Shown: piece after piece, positions 58,908 through 64,000 of the stretch
How the letters are laid out: each line of letters begins with the position of its first letter
Position numbering within the stretch: position 1 is the stretch's first letter
Source: Leeuwenhoekiella palythoae
Lineage (GTDB): Bacteria > Bacteroidota > Bacteroidia > Flavobacteriales > Flavobacteriaceae
DNA length: 64,000 nt
Direction of reading: 5' to 3'
Assembly (NCBI RefSeq): GCF_900130045.1
Contig: NZ_FQXT01000002.1
Location: 1 to 64,000, forward strand
The notes under the pieces: generated by a model
The model's database searches: none
Seen by the model: only the letters and a program-made list of their open reading frames with translations
What the model was told of the DNA's origin: nothing
Translations under genes and position numbers: made by a program

Positions 58908-61375
58908 TGACCCATAAACAACTTCATAAACTTGCCACTTCTTGGTTTAAGGATCAAGGCTGGAAACCTTTTGCCTTTCAGGAAGAAACTTGGAATGCTT
59001 TCTTAGAAGGTAAAAACGGATTGCTGAATGCGCCTACGGGTAGTGGAAAAACATACGCCTTATGGGTAGCCTTCGTATTGGACTATATCAAAAATAATCC
59101 CGATTATAAAACCAAACACAAGCCCGGTCTAAAAGCGATTTGGATCACACCTCTTCGCGCGCTTTCTATTGAAATTGCACAGGCAGCCCAACGTTTTGCC
59201 GATGGTTTGGAAACCCAACTAACGGTTGGAATTCGTACTGGAGACACACCCCAAGCCGAACGAGCGAAGCAAAAAAAGAAAATGCCAGACTTGCTGGTTA
59301 CCACTCCCGAAAGTCTTCAGCTATTGCTGACTTCAAAAGGATATGACAAGGTTTTTAAGAATACATCTGCTATCGTTATTGACGAGTGGCACGAACTTTT
59401 AGGAAGCAAACGCGGTGTGCAAGTAGAGCTCGGCTTGTCCCGACTCAAAACAATCGCGCCGCAGTTGCGTACTTGGGGTGTTTCGGCAACGATAGGAAAT
59501 CTCAACCAGGCACGCGAGGTGCTTCTAGGACCCGAATCTGAAGCATTTAAAAATTCCGCATTAATTAAAGCCAATCTTGGAAAAACTTATAAAGTAGAAA
59601 GCATCATCCCGGAGACTATGGAAAAATTTCCGTGGCGTGGGCATATGGGTTTGCATTTGCTTGAAGAAGTGGTTCCCATCATCAATAATAGCAAAACCAC
59701 ATTGCTTTTTACCAATACACGGGCGCAATGTGAGTTGTGGTTTCAAAAGTTGATGCACAAACACCCCGAATTTGCCGGCGAGATGGCGATGCATCATGGC
59801 AGCATCAATAAAGAAACACGATTATGGGTTGAAGAAGCCATTCGCAACGAAAGCCTTAAAGCCGTGATTTGTACTTCGAGTCTAGATCTGGGTGTTGATT
59901 TTGCTCCGGTGGAAAGCATTATTCAAATTGGTGGTCCCAAAGGGGTTGCGCGCTTTTTACAACGTGCAGGACGTAGCGGTCACCAGCCCGGTAAAGAAAG
60001 TGTGATCTACTTTTTACCCACGCACGCTATCGAGTTGATCGAAGCTTCGGCACTAGGCAAGGCGGCGATCAATCAAGTGGTAGAAGATCGTATTCCGTAT
60101 TTGTTGAGCTTTGATGTGTTGATTCAGTATTTGACGACTTTAGCGGTTTCAGACGGTTTTTATCCTTCGGAAATTTATCAGGAAGTCAAGCAAACCTTTT
60201 GCTTTCAGGCAATGTCAGACGAGCAATGGCGTTGGATCTTAAATTTCATTACCAAGGGCAGTCAGTCGTTGCAAGCCTATGACGAGTATAAAAAAATTGA
60301 GATCGAAGAAGACGGAAAGTTCAAAGTAAACAGCAGATCGGTAGCGATGCGCCACCGTCTACAAATTGGCACTATCGTTGGCGATGCGGCGCTTCAGGTA
60401 AAATATTTAAAAGGTGGCTACATCGGTACAGTCGAAGAATGGTTTATTTCTAAACTGAAGCCCGGCGACGTCTTTACTTTTGCGGGAAGAAATCTCGAGC
60501 TCTACCGCATTAAAGGAATGCAGGTTTTGGTCAAAAAAGCCAAAACCAAAAAACAAGCGCGCGTGGTGAGTTGGATGGGCGGCCGACTCACACTTTCTGC
60601 GCAAATGAGCGAATTGCTGCGCGAAGAGTTGTACTCAGCAAACCTGCCTTTTGAACAACAAACACGCGAACTGCAAGCCCTCAAAGATATTTTTGCGCGG
60701 CAACGCGTAGAATCTATCGTACCGACTGATGATCAATTTTTGATCGAAACCTTTAAAAGTCGGGAAGGTTATCATCATATTTTTTATCCGTTTGAAGGAC
60801 GTTTTGTGCACGAGGCTTTGGGCAGTTTGCTCGCCTATCGCATTAGTTTACTGTCCCCAATTACCTTCAGCATCGCTTTTAACGATTATGGTTTTGAAAT
60901 TCTTTCTGATCAACAAATAGACATGCAGCAAGTGCTCGATAACGACTTGTTTACTTCGGCTTATTTATTTGAAGACTTGCAGAAAAGCTTAAACAGCACC
61001 GAAATGGCACGGCGTAAATTCAGAGATATTGCGGTGATCAGCGGTATGGTTTTTACAGGATTTCCGGGGAAAATCATTAAAAACAAACATTTGCAAAGCA
61101 ACAGTCAGTTGTTGTTTGAAGTATTCAGAGATTATGAACCGGAGAATCTCTTGTTTCAACAAGCCTATCGCGAGACTTTTGAACATCAATTGGAAGAAGG
61201 CCGTTTACGCATCGCCCTGGAGCGAATTGAACAACAAGAGATCGTAGTCAAAAACTGTAAAAAAGCAACCCCATTTTCCTTCCCGATCATCACCGATCGC
61301 CTTCGCGAAAAACTAAGCAGCGAGAAACTTGAAGATCGCATTAAAAATATGCTGAAGTACCTCGATAAATACTAG
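58907..61375 (+). CDS. ligase-associated DEXH-box DNA helicase (Lhr-like)
   Basis: 822 residues. RecA domain 1 has Walker A GSGKT at 45-49, the DEWH box at 159-162 and SATIGN; domain 2 has the TNTRAQCE block and motif VI QRAGRSGHQPG. A winged-helix and Lhr-core region follow to the end. In the cassette it supplies 3'-to-5' unwinding for repair with the ligase and nuclease partners. Its ATG overlaps the ligase stop by one base. Confidence 0.95.
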   Translation: MTHKQLHKLATSWFKDQGWKPFAFQEETWNAFLEGKNGLLNAPTGSGKTYALWVAFVLDYIKNNPDYKTKHKPGLKAIWITPLRALSIEIAQAAQRFADGLETQLTVGIRTGDTPQAERAKQKKKMPDLLVTTPESLQLLLTSKGYDKVFKNTSAIVIDEWHELLGSKRGVQVELGLSRLKTIAPQLRTWGVSATIGNLNQAREVLLGPESEAFKNSALIKANLGKTYKVESIIPETMEKFPWRGHMGLHLLEEVVPIINNSKTTLLFTNTRAQCELWFQKLMHKHPEFAGEMAMHHGSINKETRLWVEEAIRNESLKAVICTSSLDLGVDFAPVESIIQIGGPKGVARFLQRAGRSGHQPGKESVIYFLPTHAIELIEASALGKAAINQVVEDRIPYLLSFDVLIQYLTTLAVSDGFYPSEIYQEVKQTFCFQAMSDEQWRWILNFITKGSQSLQAYDEYKKIEIEEDGKFKVNSRSVAMRHRLQIGTIVGDAALQVKYLKGGYIGTVEEWFISKLKPGDVFTFAGRNLELYRIKGMQVLVKKAKTKKQARVVSWMGGRLTLSAQMSELLREELYSANLPFEQQTRELQALKDIFARQRVESIVPTDDQFLIETFKSREGYHHIFYPFEGRFVHEALGSLLAYRISLLSPITFSIAFNDYGFEILSDQQIDMQQVLDNDLFTSAYLFEDLQKSLNSTEMARRKFRDIAVISGMVFTGFPGKIIKNKHLQSNSQLLFEVFRDYEPENLLFQQAYRETFEHQLEEGRLRIALERIEQQEIVVKNCKKATPFSFPIITDRLREKLSSEKLEDRIKNMLKYLDKY

Positions 61376-61522
61376 AAGTACCTTTTTGATCTTAACAAAC
61401 TTTAGTCTTTCCTTAAGCCTAAAATAACAGCTTATTGCCTGTAAACACTAGTGGTTCTCTGTATCTTTAATACAAAGAAAACTAATCCTTTCCGCTTTGC
61501 GGAAAACCAAAAAAATAAAGTT

Positions 61523-61930
61523 ATGAAAAGTGTACAACCGTATTTAACCTTTAGAGGAAATTGTCAGGAAGCCTTGAATTTTTATCAGAACTGCTTTGGC
61601 GGTCAGATCAAAAATAAAGACACCTATGAAGGCAAAGAAATTGATATTCCCGGAGATTATCGCAACAAATTGCAGCACGCCGAATTAGAAGGAAAAGGGA
61701 TTCATATTATGGCGTATGACGCGGCACCAGATACGCCACTTACCGAAGGAAATCAGGTGCAATTAAGCGTGGATTTAGAGAGTAAGGAAGAAACCGACGA
61801 ATTATTTGAAAAACTTTCTGCCGGCGGACAAGTTGTAACTCAATTGCAAGAAACCAGCTGGAATGCATACTACGGAAGATTGCGCGATCAATTTGGCGTA
61901 ACTTGGATGCTCAATTATCAAATGAATTAA
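61523..61930 (+). CDS. VOC/PhnB-like family protein
   Basis: 135 residues from ATG 61523; a longer frame from 61451 lacks family sequence. The PhnB/3-demethylubiquinone-like pattern is clear: SVQPYLTFRGNCQEALNFYQNCFGG, KLQHAELEGKGIHIMAYDA, and WNAYYGRLRDQFGVTWMLNY. Activity is unknown; these proteins often bind metal as dimers. It sits between the helicase and PdeM genes of the repair cassette with its own terminator, so functional linkage is uncertain. Confidence 0.88.
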   Translation: MKSVQPYLTFRGNCQEALNFYQNCFGGQIKNKDTYEGKEIDIPGDYRNKLQHAELEGKGIHIMAYDAAPDTPLTEGNQVQLSVDLESKEETDELFEKLSAGGQVVTQLQETSWNAYYGRLRDQFGVTWMLNYQMN

Positions 61931-61954
61931 GATATTTCATCACAGAACGACTAG

Positions 61955-61985
61955 AAAAATCTGCTCATCACGAGCAGATTTTTTG
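61955..61985 (+). terminator. intrinsic terminator after the VOC gene
   Basis: AAAAATCTGCTC and GAGCAGATTTTT form a stem with a 5-base loop, ending in a T-run. Confidence 0.88.
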
Positions 61986-62033
61986 TTTTTATAAACAGCC
62001 ATTTGATCAAGAAAACTTGAAATTTGTCAAGCA

Positions 62034-62669
62034 ATGACGCAAGAGATCAGTATACAGAATAACACATTTACGATGCATCCTTCGGGAGGAATGCTTTGGC
62101 ATGAGAAGCGCATGCTGTTGATCGCTGATGTACATCTTGGGAAGGTTTCGCATTTTAGAAAACATGGAAGCGCAGTGCCACTTAGAGCGGTTGCTGCCAA
62201 TTTTGACCAACTCACACGCGTGGCCGATTATTATCAGGCGCAGTCCATTTGTTTTTTGGGGGATCTTTTTCACAGCAGTTTAAATACCGAATGGAAACTT
62301 TTTGAGAAATGGGTGCGATCTCGCGATGAAACCTTGATACTCATCGCCGGGAATCACGATATCATTTCGCCTGTAAAATATGAGAATTTGGATATTGATA
62401 TTTACAGCGAATTTCAATCAAATGGATTTTTATTGACGCATCACCCCGAGGAGCGTGAAGGTTTTTTCAATTTTTGCGGACACATACATCCCGGAATTCG
62501 GTTGGGCGGAATTGGCCGACAAGTGCTAAAACTTTCGTGTTTCTTTAAGACTGAAAATCAATTGATTTTACCTGCGTTTGGTACCTTTACCGGAAACTAT
62601 TATCTCGAACCTCAACCGGGAAATCAGGTTTTTGCAATAACTAAAAATGAGGTAATCCCCATTCAATGA
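62034..62669 (+). CDS. pdeM: ligase-associated metallophosphoesterase PdeM
   Basis: 211 residues with calcineurin-type phosphoesterase motifs: LIADVHLGK, FLGDLFHSS, LIAGNHD, LTHHPE and FCGHIHPG, supplying the two-metal site. Proteins of this set form the 'ligase-associated DNA damage response endonuclease' family that co-occurs with the exonuclease, ligase and DEXH helicase, as here. It presumably processes DNA ends. The stop overlaps the next gene's ATG by 4 bp. Confidence 0.92.
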   Translation: MTQEISIQNNTFTMHPSGGMLWHEKRMLLIADVHLGKVSHFRKHGSAVPLRAVAANFDQLTRVADYYQAQSICFLGDLFHSSLNTEWKLFEKWVRSRDETLILIAGNHDIISPVKYENLDIDIYSEFQSNGFLLTHHPEEREGFFNFCGHIHPGIRLGGIGRQVLKLSCFFKTENQLILPAFGTFTGNYYLEPQPGNQVFAITKNEVIPIQ

Positions 62670-63463
62670 AAAAAAAATTAGCCCTAATCAATTTGGTATC
62701 TGTGATTACCGCCGTTGTAGTCAATTATCTTTCTCAAACACAACGCTGGAACAATACGACCATTGGCGAGATGAGCGCTAAATACGATAATCTCTTTACG
62801 CCTGCCGGCTATGCTTTTGCGATTTGGGGTGTGATTTTTTTAGGACTGATAGCCTATGCCCTTTTCGGAATTAAACGCGCATTTTTCAGTAAAAAAGAAA
62901 CGCCGCATATTGAACAAACCGGTTATTGGTTTGCGTTAACCAACTTTTTAAATACGGCTTGGGTGGTTGCTTTTACCTATGACTACGTCTGGCTTTCGGT
63001 TTTGATCATCATCGGGATGTTGATCTCGCTTTTAAAAATCGTTTTTAAAACCAATATGGAGCGCTGGGATGCACCTATAGAGATCATCGCTTTGGTATGG
63101 TGGCCTGTTTGTATTTACAGCGGTTGGATCGCTGTGGCAACTATTGCAAATATTTCGGCGTTTTTGGTCAAGCTGGGATTTGCCGGAAGCCAGTTAACAC
63201 AAATCATTTTCACAATGCTTTTAATTACGATCGCGGTTTACATCAATTTATTGATCACAAATCTTCGTAATATGCGGGAGTTTGCAATGGTGGGTGCCTG
63301 GGCACTTTTTGCCATATTTATCAGGCATAAAGACAGTTTAGAAAGTGTGGCTTTTTTCGCTTTGGCGGGCTGCGTCTTACTTGTTGTTACTGCAGGGTTA
63401 CATGGCTATCGCAATCGAGCGACCAATCCGTTTAATAAACTCGGGGAGCGGTTAAATTCTTAA
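62666..63463 (+). CDS. TspO-like (tryptophan-rich sensory protein) membrane protein
   Basis: 265 residues with seven or more membrane helices. The segment FTPAGYAFAIWGVIFLGL resembles the first signature of TspO/MBR proteins, and NTAWVVAFTYDY and many tryptophans fit the long Bacteroidota versions. Typical TspO is ~160 residues with five helices, so this is a distant, extended relative. Ligands may be porphyrins or other hydrophobic molecules (family knowledge, not shown here). It overlaps pdeM by 4 bp and meets the minus-strand reductase gene with a 4-bp 3' overlap. Confidence 0.65.
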   Translation: MKKKLALINLVSVITAVVVNYLSQTQRWNNTTIGEMSAKYDNLFTPAGYAFAIWGVIFLGLIAYALFGIKRAFFSKKETPHIEQTGYWFALTNFLNTAWVVAFTYDYVWLSVLIIIGMLISLLKIVFKTNMERWDAPIEIIALVWWPVCIYSGWIAVATIANISAFLVKLGFAGSQLTQIIFTMLLITIAVYINLLITNLRNMREFAMVGAWALFAIFIRHKDSLESVAFFALAGCVLLVVTAGLHGYRNRATNPFNKLGERLNS

Positions 63464-64000
63464 ATCATCGATTTTACATCGTTTGCCCAACTGGGATAGC
63501 TAAAAACCATTCCTTTTATGGTGTTTACCTCAAGTTTGCTGTGCATCGCCATCATAAAAAGATTGATGGTTTCTGCGGCTTCACTGCCTAGCAAATGTGC
63601 TCCTAGAACTTGTCCGGTTTTCTTATCTATTAGCGTTTTATACGCATAAAACTTTTCATTCAAGCGCTGGGCGTTATACCAATCTTCAACCGAAGCGGTT
63701 TTAACCATAAAATCATAGCCTTGCTCTTGAGCTTCCTGCTCCGTGAGTCCCACACTCGCCAATTGCGGAATGGTAAAAACTGCCGAAGGTGTTGCAGGCA
63801 CATTGACCTCTGCGGTGTTTCCGTTTAAAATATTCTTGGAGACATAATAGGCTTCCTGATGCGCCACCGGAGTTAATGGTAAATTACTCGTATCTGAAAC
63901 ATCTCCGCAAGCATACACTATTGGATTCGTCGTGCTTTGCATAAATGAATTTACGGCAACTCCTTTCTTTGAAAACGCAACATTGCCTTTATCCAGATCG
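63460..64000 (-). CDS. FAD/NAD(P)-dependent disulfide reductase-like protein, C-terminal part (5' end outside window)
   Basis: The frame is open to base 64000 and beyond, so the first Met in the window (63942) is internal. The visible ~180 residues hold the end of the FAD domain (ACGDV, with the TPVAHQEA block) and the dimerisation domain (FTIPQLASVGLTEQEA, GQVLGAHLLGSEAAETIN, FSYPSWANDV). This is the glutathione reductase/mercuric reductase/lipoamide dehydrogenase fold. The catalytic His-Pro-x-x-Glu of classical reductases is replaced by YPSWANDV, so it is probably not a canonical disulfide reductase. Substrate unknown. Confidence 0.85.
   Translation of the reverse strand, partial: DLDKGNVAFSKKGVAVNSFMQSTTNPIVYACGDVSDTSNLPLTPVAHQEAYYVSKNILNGNTAEVNVPATPSAVFTIPQLASVGLTEQEAQEQGYDFMVKTASVEDWYNAQRLNEKFYAYKTLIDKKTGQVLGAHLLGSEAAETINLFMMAMHSKLEVNTIKGMVFSYPSWANDVKSMI

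Noticed and set aside
1-64000. CRISPR arrays, insertion sequences, prophage, integrase or attachment sites
   Set aside because: No regularly spaced direct repeats, transposase, integrase or phage structural genes were seen on either strand.

Overview
The window is about 64 kb of chromosome from a marine-type Flavobacteriaceae bacterium (Bacteroidota). The evidence is a type IX secretion system (T9SS) sorting domain next to a PorP/SprF protein, a SusC/SusD polysaccharide utilisation locus, lipoproteins with a Cys-Ser-Ser-Asp-Asp-Asp start, many TAnnTTTG promoter elements typical of the phylum, and an NrdB subunit with an N-terminal ATP-cone, an arrangement described from Leeuwenhoekiella blandensis. 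No rRNA, insertion sequence, prophage or CRISPR array was seen. One tRNA (Leu, CAA) is present.

Layout. 1-2906: end of a large repetitive T9SS-secreted surface protein plus PorP/SprF. 2980-7212: a probable copper locus with two paralogous Cys-motif mini-proteins, a coiled-coil lipoprotein, an MbnP-like lipoprotein, an MbnH-like di-haem peroxidase and a beta-barrel with a Cys-rich N-terminus. 7332-11749 (minus strand): HPP membrane protein, then a compact sigma-54 circuit: a small exported protein behind a near-perfect sigma-54 promoter, a perfect 14-bp inverted repeat upstream, and genes for a sigma-54 activator, a soluble histidine kinase and a split membrane sensor. 12088-15123: GH127-type beta-L-arabinofuranosidase. 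15204-20545: a second metal-type locus with a small Cys/His protein, a TonB-dependent receptor and three DUF4625-like lipoproteins (two intact and His-rich, one broken by an in-frame stop), preceded by a palindrome over the promoter.

20721-23813 (minus): class I ribonucleotide reductase nrdB-nrdA. 24356-37637 (minus): a starch/maltodextrin utilisation locus: membrane regulator, SusC, SusD, SusE-like, two GH13 enzymes and GH31. Surface amylase and SusD/E-like proteins would bind and cut alpha-glucan, SusC would import oligosaccharides, and the periplasmic GH13 and GH31 enzymes would reduce them to glucose. 37714-50163: mostly housekeeping genes on the plus strand (prs, rplY, pth, ribF, HTTM protein, serS, TPR protein, rsmA, mgtE, thioesterase, 2-hydroxyacid dehydrogenase). 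50236-56065: a MarR regulator with a Cys cluster and a VOC/GNAT pair, then minus-strand olsF-like acyltransferase, aspartate kinase, GNAT and TerB genes. 56290-62669: the ligase-associated DNA repair cassette (exonuclease, ATP-dependent ligase, DEXH helicase, PdeM phosphoesterase). The window ends in a TspO-like membrane protein and a truncated flavin disulfide reductase.

The observations I rate highest are the self-contained sigma-54 circuit at 8.1-11.7 kb, the two putative metal-handling loci, the nonsense-mutated DUF4625 gene, and a DNA exonuclease whose conserved N-terminus can only be reached from an ATT start codon. All functional calls rest on recognised motifs and context; no database search was run.
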